DNA of 60,000 nucleotides. It comes from Takakia lepidozioides (taxonomy: Eukaryota > Streptophyta > Takakiopsida > Takakiales > Takakiaceae). A program made the position numbers and the translations under genes. The DNA lies in assembly GCA_030704615.1 (NCBI GenBank), contig CM060732.1:58883053-58943052 (forward strand), read 5' to 3'. The first letter of the stretch is position 1, and every line of letters starts with the position of its first letter. The notes beneath the pieces were generated by a model that saw nothing but the letters and a program-made list of their open reading frames with translations, had not been told where the DNA came from and did not search any database. This document shows, piece by piece, positions 9,020 to 54,600 of this stretch.

Positions 9020-12000
9020 TCATTGAAGTCGCTCTGTCCAGTTTGGCACTTGATAGTTTTCTTCAACAGCGAGACCAGCTACAAGCCCAGCCATGCCTGC
9101 ACTGTTGTATGTGGTGGGCTCATTTTGGCGGACGTTGTCACGAGAATCTGTGTAGGTATCGTTCTTGAAAGGCCCCCCAACAAGACCACCGGTGCACACA
9201 TTAGGATTACTGGAAGGTGACGAGAACCACATGAAGCCGGTTTTGCAGCCATACACAGTGGAGCCCCCCCAGGGGATTGACGCATCACGATGGTGTACGA
9301 GCTTCGGATACTCAGTGCCATAACCCACCAAGTAGCTAATCTGCATGGGGTTAGCTCCCAATATGTAGTCCGCCTACATCCAGAATTCAGAGTGAATAAC
9401 CAGTTATAACCCGAATGAGGATTGACATGACTCAATACATAACCAGTAGAAACCAAAAAAACTTGCCTCCCGATCCATCTTCTCGGTTGTTTATACCACC
9501 TCCCGGTTATATCAGGCTACCTACATGTGAATTCCTTAGAAAACCACATTTATCTGGACCCGGCGGATGTATCAATTTCAAAAAGGAAAACATTTATCCA
9601 GACACAACAGATATGCAAAATACTATGTACCCACCGAACACTTGTCAGTACAGTCATACTCAATTGACAAAGGCCCAGAGTATAACCACAGAGGAACGGA
9701 GAGAGATGGGGTTTGTGGAGATGACAACATGCTAGAAGGCGAGGAGAGAGGGTCTGGGAGATACAAACCTGAGAGGCTGCAAATGAGTGCAATTGTTGAG
9801 CAGTGAAGTTGGAACCAGAGCAGCTTAAAGTGGGAATTTTGGCAGTCACGAGGTAATCACTGTAGAATAATGCTAAGAGTGCTAAATCGACAGCATGCTG
9901 TATAGGATTCCATTCCGTCACCCAGAGCAGGCCCCCTGCTACACATCCATGTCACTCCATTAGCTCAATGCAAAAGACTTGCACACTTATTGAATTTATA
10001 GAAGACTCCCAAGTGATGAGTAGGCATGAGTGTAACCATGTTGGACCTTTTTTGGACAGACAAACCTCTGAGCAGGATGACATTGAGTTCAGCTTAGGAG
10101 GGGGATGCATGGTATTGTTCATAGTACTATTTTGCATAAAGATTGTGTTGCAGAAGGTGCTTCAGCATCATGACCCGCGAGTTAGAAAGGCAAGCCTTTC
10201 AGCCTTCCAGATGGTATAGAATAACAAGCCCCATACCATATTCTCATATTGCAATTGTCAAGTGGTTGTTATGAATGTGAGTGAACTGGGGTTGTGTAAT
10301 TTCACTACCAGGGAACAGGTTATCTCCTTTGCCTTGGTTTCCAGGGAAAACAAGAGCATCTGCCAATGTGCAATTGAGGATTGCACACAGCAAGGTAGGC
10401 CGTGTCTGAGGTGGGTGTATTTCCAGTTAGCAACAATACTTCTCTTGGGCCGCACAAGGACACTCCCCCCAGTAACAACAATTAAGGGGCAGAAGCAGCA
10501 ACATTTGGAGCAATTGGAGCTATGGAAGACTAGGTGTTTCCCAGAAATGACCTTTAGTGCGGTCCCCTGTGGCTGTGGGCGACTGGGGAAGAAGAGCACA
10601 CATAAGAGCATCTGCTGTGGTCTTATACTGTTGCAGGCCCATGGTGGTGTTATGGTCCACATTTTGAGGAGGTTGCAGCATTTGCAGTCTGGCCAGTAGC
10701 ACCTGGTCCCATCCTCCCATTGTGTTAGCAGTGCCCACAGCACGACACTAAGCCATAGCATGTTAGAGTATATCCATCATCTGCACATACCATGAGGAAC
10801 CAAATTGCACTGCAAAATGTAGCCAGACTACCTGAACTCCTGCAAGTTTGTTGTCCCAGCTGAACCAAGAGGGAGCTTGTCCCCATTCAGCATAAGACAG
10901 GCCGTTGGTGCCTGTGACATACTGCAAATATGTGGTTTCACCGGTGGCATAGAAGAGCCAGGTAGCAGCCCACAGCAACTCATCCCCAAAACCTGTGGAG
11001 TTGTAGTATGCCTGCACACTTGGGTTGCTGATACTGTACGACACTCTGTAAGAGTCACCAAACACAAACAGCTGCTTTGCATGTGTGAGCAGAAGGTCAG
11101 CATAGGCTGAGTCAGAGCTGCGGAACACTAGGGAGGCTGCTGCTAAGGCAGCTGCACTTTCCGCTGCCACTTCAGTTCCAGGAGTGGACGGGTCAAGCTT
11201 GTAGGATGGCCTTGAAATGTCCATATTCTCTGCTCTCTCCCAGCAACTGTGATCTGTTTTTGGATCCCCCACCTGTTGCAAACCTCCTCTGTTAGCTCTC
11301 TCTGCATACCGCCTGCCACATGTCATCCTTTTTATATTTAAAGAATATGGGAGGCTGGGGAAGCCAGCAATTGATCCTCACCTGATAGTAGAACTCCTCA
11401 CTGGAAGGATGAGCTTTGATCAGGTAGTCGGTCACCCAACGGATGGATTCAGTGGCATGACTTAACTGTTGGGCTGCATCCATGACAGGACCATACTCCA
11501 ATACACTCCATGCCAGCAGAGTGGCAGTGAAAGCCATGGGCAGTCCAAACTTCACATGGTCGCCCGCATCATATAGGCCACCACTTAGATCCAGGCCCAC
11601 ATCACTGCCATCCCGAAGTGCTGAATCACCCCTCCATAGAATGGGCTGGTTGCTCGGTAGCTGCCCCGCTGTTTAACACACAAGACGTCGATGATTGGCA
11701 GGGTAGACAGCAAAGTAAAGACACATTGATAGGAACAAGACAGGTGACATTAGACAAAGCCATGAACAGATGTCAGTGGCGTCAAGCATTCACAACCTAT
11801 GTAGCTAACCCCCAATGCCCTCCCAGTGGCAAATCTTTCCTCAAACAGAAGCAACACATTGAGTGCAAGTGAGTACTGGTAAGTGCAGTCAATACTATTG
11901 GCAATGGGTGTCCTTCTCCTGTGTACCAAGGCAGGAGATTGGCCAGCAGAGAAGCACAGTCAGGCAGTTCTAGAGACAGAGTTTGAGTTCCGTCGGAGCT

Positions 12001-12575
12001 GTGACCAGGTCGCCAAAACAACAGATGAGGGAGACACGAGGACTAAATTTTGGAGCTTGCAGATTACAAAAGATTAGCAGCAAATGGCTGATCACAAGCA
12101 TTACAAGAGTGACACTAGACATGGTGTGCATTCAAAGAAGGTAATGTGTGTGTGTGTGTGTGTGTTTGTGAAGAAAAGAGAAAGGACGAAAATTTATCAC
12201 GTCCAGAGGGGCAACGGGGAGCCAGAGAAATAGAGTGGGGGTAGAAGCAGCGAAAATCCTCCAGCATACATTGTTGAGTGCTAGATCAGGGAAGAGGTGA
12301 GTACACTTTTGAACATCAAGGAACAGCAGAGACAGCTGAAGCGCTTGCGAGAAATTCCTGTTGACCACAACAGGAGGCCTCGCAGGCTGGGCAGGCGCCT
12401 GGGCCGCCCGTTGCATCCGACGAGAATGCGCAAGCACCACCGCAGTCACCGCTATCGTCGTGACCAAAGCTGCCACAATCACCGATAACGCCCTCCACTG
12501 CCACCCCTTGGTCTTTTCCATCGTGATCCCCATCTCCAATAACCTCCTCCCTTCCGTTGCAGCTGCCCCTTCCAC
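9020..12575 (-). CDS. GH9B: Membrane-anchored GH9 class-B endo-beta-1,4-glucanase
   Basis: GH9 enzymes cleave beta-1,4-glucan by inversion. Exons are 12305-12575, 11382-11668, 10832-11272, 10552-10702, 9769-9935 and 9020-9373; all are GT-AG and in phase, giving 556 aa. Residues 1-28 would be cytosolic and 29-49 form a single membrane span, followed by an Ala/Pro-rich linker, so the catalytic domain faces the Golgi lumen or wall. Catalytic signatures are complete: DAGD (D124, D127), HHR (H467) and the Asp and Glu in TDSRDN and NEPTTYN (D515, E524). The order and spacing match plant endoglucanase-10-like class-B GH9 proteins with N-terminal anchors, not the KORRIGAN class-A C-terminus. A Met at 12521 (MEKTKGW) could be the real start (538 aa). 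Exon 5 has a TAGCAG double acceptor; the downstream one (9935) fits the family alignment better. The exon 4 donor (GTCATT) is weak. Confidence 0.92.
12147..12166. repeat. (TG)n microsatellite in GH9 intron 1
   Basis: A run of alternating TG on the + strand lies inside the first intron of the endoglucanase gene. It appears to be a simple repeat with no other visible role. Confidence 0.8.
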
Positions 12576-13398
12576 TACTTTACCCTGGATCCATGCCTAC
12601 CAAAGTTAGATCGCACACTGGAAACCCACATCTGCTACATCAGCTACAGCTACGACTGCCGCAACAAGCTACTCTGGGGCGATCCCAAGCTCAAATGCAA
12701 AGCACCTTCCAAGCTTCCGGCGGAGGCCCAACTGTTTTATGCAGTTGCCTGTATGCCAGTCCTGTTGGTCCCATTGTCATCATTAATGTCCCTGGCACGA
12801 TCTTATATGCAAACCGAGTACGGCAAGCCCGTAGCCAAACTGACATGTAGAATGTGTGTCAGAGACTCGGAGCAGCTGCCAAGAGTGGAAGGCTTCTTTA
12901 AAGAACGTGTTCAACCTTTGCTGTTATTGTTTTTGCCACGTGTGGGCCACCGCCATGGCTGTACTAATAATGCCCCTTCCTCCTCCACGTCCTCCTCCCT
13001 CCTTCGCTCCCTCCGCCATCTCCTCGCAAAGTTCTCCCTCCACAGAGACACCAGGACAAGTAAGGTAAAAGCATGGCTGCTGCAGCAACTGATCAGGATC
13101 CATGCACAGCGTACGTCCAGATTGAGCAGACGATGACTGGCGCTGACACTGACAGGAAATGCTTCATGTTGCTACTCCTCCCCAAACTTTATTGGCTCTC
13201 TTGTAGAGAGAGACTTTGCGGAGACATGCAAGTCAATGGAGAAAATGTGGTCAAAGTACGTTACACCGTGTCAAGGCGCTGATTGGTGTGTTGTGCTGAG
13301 TCATGCTCCCTAGTCCTACCTTCCTCTTATAGCAAAGCAAAGCAAGAGAGCCCATTGGCTTGTTTATATCTGTAAATGCACTGATTGGTGGTCCAAGT
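12576..13398. other. GH9 upstream region
   Basis: This region lies upstream of the minus-strand endoglucanase and before the transposon. It must hold the GH9 promoter and 5' leader. Open frames on the + strand are compositionally biased (Pro, Ser, Arg) and show no domain, so I do not call a gene. Confidence 0.4.
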
Positions 13399-13890
13399 CA
13401 GTGTTGGGCGGGTATTATATTTCTTAATACCAGCCGGGTCCTATTATTTTTCAGTACCAGCCGGTTCCATACTATTGGAATATTCACTTTATTCTAATAT
13501 CCGCCAGTTCTCCATAGTATGATTTTTCATTTGTGGAGGGTATGAGGACGGGTATTCCAATTGTATGAATACCATCCGGTTGTAAACCTGGATACAAATA
13601 ATTAAAATTAAAATTAAAATGACCACCAAATTATTAATATGGCTTCAATTTAGAAGCATACTTGATTTCACAAAGTTAATATATATATATATATATTCTG
13701 TTGCAAAATTCAGACTTTGAATTACATAATAAAATTGCGAATTTTAGTACGCATAATGAAGCAAGCTTTGTTAAAAGAAAAGACAACCAAGTTTCATACC
13801 ATTGTTGATACTAGGTCTCCAAAAAACAGCTGGCATTATTGATACCCTACAAGTACCAAAATCTGGGTTTTTTCTTAATATTGCATACCC

Positions 13891-14364
13891 TTGTTTGGGT
13901 CACTTCTAAATTGTTATAGTATCAGGACCCTCCTGGTATCTCCAAAACAGGATACTAGACCAACACTGGTCAATACCCTACACAGGGCTGGTATTGACCA
14001 AGAAATACCCGTGCAACACCTGTATTATGGGCAAAACAAGGACTATACACATGGTATGGATATGAAGTTGGCATGTGGTCAAGGCACATCCAGCCCAAAG
14101 GGCCCACTATTTTTCATTTTTAACACATGTCGGTGGGGCAATGTCCACTTCGCATTCAGTGACAACCTCGACAAATTAGTGCTACTTTTAAATAATGGGC
14201 CGGATGATGTGCAAACGGATTGCAAGGTGGTTGAGCAAGGGATCAAGGATTTCTTTTTGTCGGAAGACAATAACATTGATGAAGATGAGGACCTCATTGT
14301 AGATGCTGGCATGTTTGATAATGAGGCTTGTAATCAGTTTTCTTTTAATAATAATAATATTTGA
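13891..14364 (+). CDS. Unrecognised open frame inside the hAT composite
   Basis: This frame has 157 codons. I do not recognise the product. The central part (about residues 45-150) is globular-looking and rich in acidic residues, with DDVQTDC and NNIDEDEDL, and it ends in an Asn run derived from AAT repeats. It crosses an internal transposon terminus near 13968, which argues against the first part being coding. It could be a captured host fragment, a transposase relic, or chance. Confidence 0.2.
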   Translation: MFGSLLNCYSIRTLLVSPKQDTRPTLVNTLHRAGIDQEIPVQHLYYGQNKDYTHGMDMKLACGQGTSSPKGPLFFIFNTCRWGNVHFAFSDNLDKLVLLLNNGPDDVQTDCKVVEQGIKDFFLSEDNNIDEDEDLIVDAGMFDNEACNQFSFNNNNI

Positions 14365-14792
14365 CGCCTCCCGAAAGAAGCATAAATTATGGTGTCTCTT
14401 CACCCGGAAGGATTACTGCCTTCCGCTAGGAAGGTGGACACTGCACACTTTTGTGACACCAAGGGTGGACTTAACCCACAACCACTTCCGAGGAGGTGGT
14501 ATGTACCCATTACCCCTGGGCTAGATACCTGCTGATGTCAACTTGGGGTAAAGTATTTGAAAAAATACATTTTAGAAAAAAGCACACACTGATTGTAGCC
14601 TGCAAATTCACATGCTTCCTATATAATGAGGTACAACATTATGGACCAAATACCACACTGCTCACTACTTTAGAAAAGACCACTCTACCCTGATCTCGTG
14701 GGCTGCAATTCCCTATACGGAACCGTCTGGTAGGGGCTTCCATGCCGGGTTGATACCGGGGTTTTTGTACGTACCAGACCAACACTGATATT

Positions 14793-16106
14793 GAGTGTTG
14801 GGCGGGTATATTGATTTCAATAAACCCTTGGGGTATAAGTAAATTATTTTGATCAAATCATTTACCCTCCGGGTACGTATAAATTGAAATCTCAAATATT
14901 TATTTACCCTCCGGGTATGGGTAAATTAACTTTTCAGATTTCTATATAACCCCCGGGTAAAGATATATATGCCAAAATATACCCTGAGGGTATGGATAGT
15001 TTCCATGTATGGATAATTATTTAAATCAATACACAATTGAATGGTTTTTAAAATTGTGATGTTTTCCAATACAAAACAAAAGAAACAATCTATGGTAAAA
15101 AAGAAAATTGATGAGATATTGCATAATGTTTTGGCTTTAATTCCCAATGCAAAGAGAAATGAGGCTTGAGATTCAAATAATATATGCAGGATCTAAGGAG
15201 GTTTTCGTTGGGTTATATGACATTTTAGGAATGATAGATATGTAACCTTTTTTTTTTAGCCGTGCTGAAGGCTCCTTAACAACTTAATAAAAGAGAGAAG
15301 ACCTAGCACGTAAAAACCTAGTTAGTGTAGTTTTGGTGGGCTTTAAATAGCATAAAATCCTGAGTGTCCTGTTAGGCCGTGGAGCCCATGGGCAGATAGG
15401 CAGGTAGTTTTCTTCTCACATGGTCATTTTCTTCTCACATGGTCTACAATGCAGTTTTTACTTAAACTACTAGATTTTGCTAGATGGGTGAGATTCCCTA
15501 AAAGTACCTCCACGCTAAATGTCACCTCGAATGCTACCGCGGTTGCTATGCTACCACCGTCGAATGCTACCGCCGTGGCTATGTTAGCTTAAATATCCTG
15601 ATTAGATATAACATATACCCTTCAAAAAAGTAGGATATATTGGACTTCTTGATGCAGGGTAAATATAAGGATAAGGGTATATCATAAAAATATACCCAAA
15701 TATAAGGATATACATCCAAGTACATAAAGCATTCTCAGATTTTTCTCTTTGTTAATATGGGGGCTCCTCCCAGAGCACAATAGCCCGATTGACGAGGGAG
15801 GGCAATACACAACTATGGAATGCCCCCCGAAACGTGGGACACATTGGTGGAACGCCCCCTAAAACGCGGGAGCATGGAATGCACCGCGAAATCTTCACCT
15901 GCTTTATGCAGGGGAAGGCCTCTGGGGTGGGGGTTCCCTGGATTTTCGGGCACAGCCTAGGGCTACCGCCGTCGGCCTAGTGCCCTTAAATCCAGGAACC
16001 CTCCCCTCGAGGCCTTCCCCTATACCTAAACTTGCCACGCCAGGGTATATATATATCAATATACCCTGATATACCCGGCGGTAATCAATATACCCGCCCA
16101 GCACTC
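14793..16106. mobile_element. Inner element with 24-bp inverted ends
   Basis: Positions 14793-14816 and 16083-16106 form an inverted repeat of 24 bp with a single mismatch. The shared core is TTGGGCGGGTATATTGATT on the left side. The same GGGCGGGTAT word follows the outer left end at 13399. No matching target duplication is visible directly outside, so this may be a rearranged copy rather than a clean insertion. The interior holds an imperfect foldback (15910-16021) and a short repeated motif (15817-15895). Confidence 0.6.
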
Positions 16107-16431
16107 GTATGGACTTAAGTATTGGAATTGTCAATACCAGGGTTCGGCTATGAACCCTAGTACTACAACAGCCACTACCAGCCGGGTCGGTTATTTAATA
16201 CCTTGGTTGACTCATACCCGGCCAGGCCCTATATACCAGTCCAACACTGGTCCAAGTGGCACATCTGAACCATTCAGCGCCATCCAATGAGCGTGTCAGA
16301 TCGCCTGACAGAGTCTCGCTCCGCCGAGCTCATCCCGGGCTCAAATCCTGGATGGCAGATGCCACATTGTTCCGTGCTCCTTCATTTTAGAGGATAGAAA
16401 AAAAAAAAAATAAGGCCTCCATAATGTCAGA

Positions 16432-16444
16432 TTTTGGGCGGGAA
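16432..16444 (+). promoter_or_regulatory. E2F-like site 1 upstream of POL2
   Basis: TTTTGGGCGGGAA resembles E2F/DP binding sites (core GGCGGGAA). It lies about 120 bp before the predicted POL2 start codon. Plant replication genes are commonly controlled by E2F factors at the G1-S transition. Confidence 0.5.
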
Positions 16445-16475
16445 CTCATGTGAGTGGTCTCTCAAATCGTCTCTC

Positions 16476-16483
16476 CCGCCAAA
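16476..16483 (-). promoter_or_regulatory. E2F-like site 2 upstream of POL2
   Basis: CCGCCAAA on the + strand reads TTTGGCGG on the minus strand, an exact match to the plant E2F consensus TTTSSCGS. It is about 85 bp before the POL2 start codon and 44 bp from site 1, in the opposite orientation. No TATA box is seen nearby. Confidence 0.6.
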
Positions 16484-16565
16484 GCTCGTGTGGGTTGCGT
16501 TGGCGAAAGCGAAGGTGATGGAGGGAGAGGAGACTGCAGGAGGGTGCGAGAGTAGGGTTTGAAGG

Positions 16566-50468
<33,903 letters not shown>

Positions 50469-51699
50469 AGCCTAGTGAAGATAACCCTTGACCTTGATGC
50501 CAGACAATGTAGGACAGGTTTAAAATTACCGCAACTAATTGGGTGCCTAAGCCATGCCTTCAAAACCAACATGGCTCTGCTACAGGCTAATTCCTTCTCG
50601 AGAGTCCTTGTATAATAACCTCTGTTATCGTAGGTAGATATTCTCCAAAGATAGATTCGCTAGTTATCTCATAGGAGAAGGCATATGGATCCCTGAGTGA
50701 CCCTGCAAAGTGCCCCCTGCCACAGGGCATTTGGGTTGGGAGCAATTTTTTATCCTCCAGCCATTTGGATCACTGAATACTGTAAATTTTTAAGTGTGGT
50801 TGCCTCCACAGCAAGGTGGCAACCAAGCACCAAATAAGGAAAAGTCGAGCAGATACTGCTACATAATATTAGCAATGGAATGATAATATCATCTTTACTT
50901 TCTCTATAATGAATTCTCAATGCTCTTGAGATCTGTAAGGCTGAAAAGTCAAATGACATTCGAAAACTTTTGTTTTGCATCTAACTAGAAAAAGGGGGGG
51001 CTGCTGCTTCACCTTTGCCCTTCTAAAAGTGAATGGCAAGCAAGGAAAATAAGGCCCTTGGCAGCCTTGCAACTTTGCAGTTTCAACTATGTACTTAATA
51101 GTTTTGAGGAGGTTCTCACACTACCTTGGGGAGGTAACAACCAAATCGAACCTGTACCAGCAGTATTGTGTCCTAGACAGAGTCATAAAGAGGTTAAGTT
51201 CCGCCCTAAAACTGCAAACTTGACATTAGCTAAGCCATGCAACAACCATTCGTCATAAGATTCCAAGAACAACCTTGACCTGCGTGAGAGATGTAAATAC
51301 TATTAAATAAAAGTGACATTGCACAACACAATGACACCAATTCCAGCTCAATCATCTCCAAGGTTCCACCTATTACTACAAGATCTGCTGACAAAAGAAG
51401 GAAATACCTCGTCATCAATCCCTCAAGGGAGGTCGCCTCCATCATCCAAGGAGGAGCCTCCACCCTCCATCAATCCATGGGGTCAGAAGAAGGCTCCCAT
51501 TGTACTGGTTTCACATTGTTTAAAGGTCCGACTAATTTCTCATTTCTTATAGGGCTACTCTCGCAGCACCTACACATTTACATGCATGGAAGCCCACTCC
51601 CCCACCTACCCCATAAAACATCAAGTATAATTGATGCCGTGATCCGGTTGAGAATAATGAAACTGTAACCCCCATCTCCTGCCATAGAAGACACAAAAA
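50469..51699. other. Intergenic region between convergent POL2 and UXS genes
   Basis: This stretch contains the two 3' untranslated regions. Open frames are short and show no domain. A G run (about 50994-51000) and pyrimidine-rich patches are the only simple features seen. Confidence 0.5.
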
Positions 51700-54600
51700 T
51701 TACTCTGCTGTCGCAGCTCCTTCCTTGCTGTCGCCAAAGATACGACGTCGAAAATCGTCTACCATGCGTGGAAGCCCATCCCTCAACGCAACTTTGGGCT
51801 CCCATCCTAACATATCCTTGGCCTTGGAAATGTCAGGCTTTCTCATGTGTGGGTCGTCTGCTGTATTATCTCGGAATTCAATCTTTGCTGCAGAATCTAT
51901 TACTTCTTTTACCACCTACAATCACCAAGAAAACAGTAAGTTAATGTGCCAATAAACATGGTTTCTTCACTCCAGAATCGAACTAGAAAAACGCCAGTTA
52001 CAAATTTCCCCATTCTGTCCGCACAGGAACCACCAAATTTAACTTGTGGCGTGTTGCCACCATTGGTTTGGTGGGAGATATCATAATGGACCAGATTGAG
52101 GGATCACAGAACAAATGTCACCAAAATCTCCCCAAGGCCACAGATACTTTGCACCATAAAAAAGCTCACCTCTGCAAGCTCCAGCATTGTGAACTCGCCA
52201 GGATTTCCCAAATTGAATGGGCCAACATGCTCACTCTCCATCAGTCGCATAAGACCTTCAACCTACATGTCACCATCTGGTTCATCACTGCCCAGCCTAA
52301 AGTTGCATTCTACAAATCACTCAACTCCAAACAGTGGCATGCGAAACTTTCCATCTCCACCTATTGAGTGCTTTGTGTTGCAATGAAGGCATTTTGTTGT
52401 CACTGGCACTTCTAGAGTGAACAATTGAAGGGCTTTCTCCAAGAATTTTGAGCAGTCTCCACTGTCAGGTAGAGACCGAGTGATGTGTTGCTGTTTGCCG
52501 ACCCTCTAAAAGGATGGAAGATATTCCTTCTTGTTTAGTTTAAGGGTTAGAAAAGGCCACTAAAATCTTGAAATACACAGTACCCTACATCCAAACACTA
52601 GTCTGAAACATCACCAGAATAAAACTACGGACACCTCAAACTCACAACTGACAATTGTTCCTGGATTGAAAACATGATCCAGATGGACATGTTCCATTCA
52701 CATATTGGCCATTTACATGAGACTCTATGGCAATACTGAAAAGTACTGGCAGGTGGGGTGCAATCCCACATGATTTCACATGTGAAGTCAGACGATAACA
52801 TCTCCTTATTCATTGTGGGTACAAATTCACAGCTGGCCACGACAAGGAGCAGGTAGACCTGTTCCAGATACTAACAATCAAGCAGACGTGCCCATTTGGC
52901 AGTGCACGTACAACTGGGGGGGGCGCCTTAGTTGTAACTCTAGCAATGGAGCTCCACCTGACTTGTGCAGTGCATATTAACAGAAAATTTGTAGAGGAAG
53001 GTGCATTCACATTACTTACCAGATCAGATACATACTGGAAACTCCGAGTTTGTTTTCCATCACCATAAACCGTCATTGGCTCCTTGCGAAGTGCCTGCAA
53101 AATATCACACGTGGTTTCACAGTAAGTCACATTTACAAAAGTAGCCATCCACGATTGTACTGGGCCCAAGGCTGCTCCCTTCTTTCCCCTCCCCTCTCTT
53201 TTCTCCTCCATCCAAACTATAGCACAGGCCGGGCCCCGACCTTTCTTGCACGTAAAGCGCTGGCAGGGGATTATTGGCGAGCCCGGGTACATCACCTCTT
53301 CCTCCATACCACTCTTTGAGACAATATTGACGCTGTGTCTCTCCTTTGGGTCAAATTTCTTGAACTCAGTCAATGCAAATCATAAAGGCTTAAGAGACAA
53401 TCTTGAAGGCAGAACCAATTCTATCTACGCTCATTAGTCAGCTGTTGAAGCATGCTCCCACCAAAAACCCCCCTGCCCATCAAAGGGTCATGGACCCTGC
53501 TGCTTTCCTCTTCATCCCAAAAAGAAACAGGGTCAAATGCTTACGAGGCTAAAGCAAGCTAAGTCCAATACAAGATAACCGCTCTCCCCACCAATAACTC
53601 AAACATCAAAGGTCACGATATAACACTAACAAAGACCTGCGTCAAATTCACCTATAAATGCTGTGACCAAGAAATACAGAACCAGACATAAGGACAAGGT
53701 TCAAACCTGCGCTACAAAATTGCTCACAACTCGTCCATCATCAATACACATCCTAGGACCATAGGTGTTGAAAATTCGGGCAATGCGGACCTGCAAATAC
53801 AACAACAGTATACCATTGCCTGTTCAACTTCTCCCGATTCTCAAATCTCCGCCTCTCAGTACTTCATAGGAACATGCTACAAAGAATGTGATCAACAGGT
53901 AGAGTGCAGTATGTGGAACTGCATGCCCATTCCATAGATGGCAACCAAAGACTTGATGTATACACAAACTACAATCCTGTGGAGCATAGCATACAGCACA
54001 ATCAAGGGACATTTCCAAACAAGGTAATAATCATTACTGTAGTCAGCAACTCCAAATTATGGCCTTAGAAGCAGGAGACAGTCATCTTCCTGTCACATGC
54101 CATGCCTACTATCATAATACTGTCAAAATCAGCATCAATCTGATTAGATGGATCTCCAAGTATGCACCTGCACTTCTGCTCCTCTGTGGTAATCCATGGT
54201 CAATGTTTCTGCTGTGCGCTTCCCCTCATCATAGCAACTCCGAACCCCTGCACATTTCACTCAGGAGGTAAGGTAGCCGTTTACAACAAGCTCTCCTTTT
54301 CTCAAGATGTGAAACTGCAATCCCATCTACCATGTCAAGGACAATGTTATCATTTTGATGGCCAACAGCTTGAAGTGAGGAACAACAGGGCGCTGAAAGA
54401 CGCTTCACTGTCTCTCTTGTCCAGCAGCCCTTGAGAACCTATAAGAGTTCTCGTGTCTGTAAAGCAGCAACAACATGTCATATATGCATCTCCACAGATA
54501 AAAGCAGAGGTTTCGTCAACAAACCAATGGGATTTACATTCCCCCAGTATTCCTCCTTTTGTGGATGCTCCAACGGGTCTCCATACACCTCGCTGGTACT

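Larger units (their letters stand above)
13399..16249. mobile_element. Composite hAT-type DNA transposon, non-autonomous
   Basis: The element begins CAGTGTTGG at 13399 and ends CCAACACTG at 16249, a perfect 9-bp terminal inverted repeat followed by weaker similarity. It is flanked by a perfect 8-bp direct repeat, GTCCAAGT (13391-13398 and 16250-16257). An 8-bp target duplication and a terminus of this form are the hallmarks of the hAT superfamily. The interior is AT-rich and carries further copies of the family's ends (near 13968, 14787, 14793 and 16106), so it is a nest or mosaic. I see no transposase domain. It sits between the divergent GH9 and POL2 promoters and ends about 180 bp before the first E2F-like site. 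Confidence 0.82.

Noticed and set aside
9415-9806. Plus-strand open frames across GH9 intron 5 and the exon 5 edge
   Set aside because: They overlap well-supported minus-strand exons and introns of the endoglucanase and have no domain of their own.
12557-13282. Several plus-strand frames upstream of GH9
   Set aside because: Biased composition, no domain, no consistent splice structure; best regarded as the GH9 promoter region.
16256-16366. tRNA-like sequence (CCGGGCTCAAATCCTGG) between the hAT element and POL2
   Set aside because: Only a T-arm-like stem is convincing. I could not form the acceptor, D and anticodon arms in order, so I do not call a tRNA gene; it may be a SINE relic.
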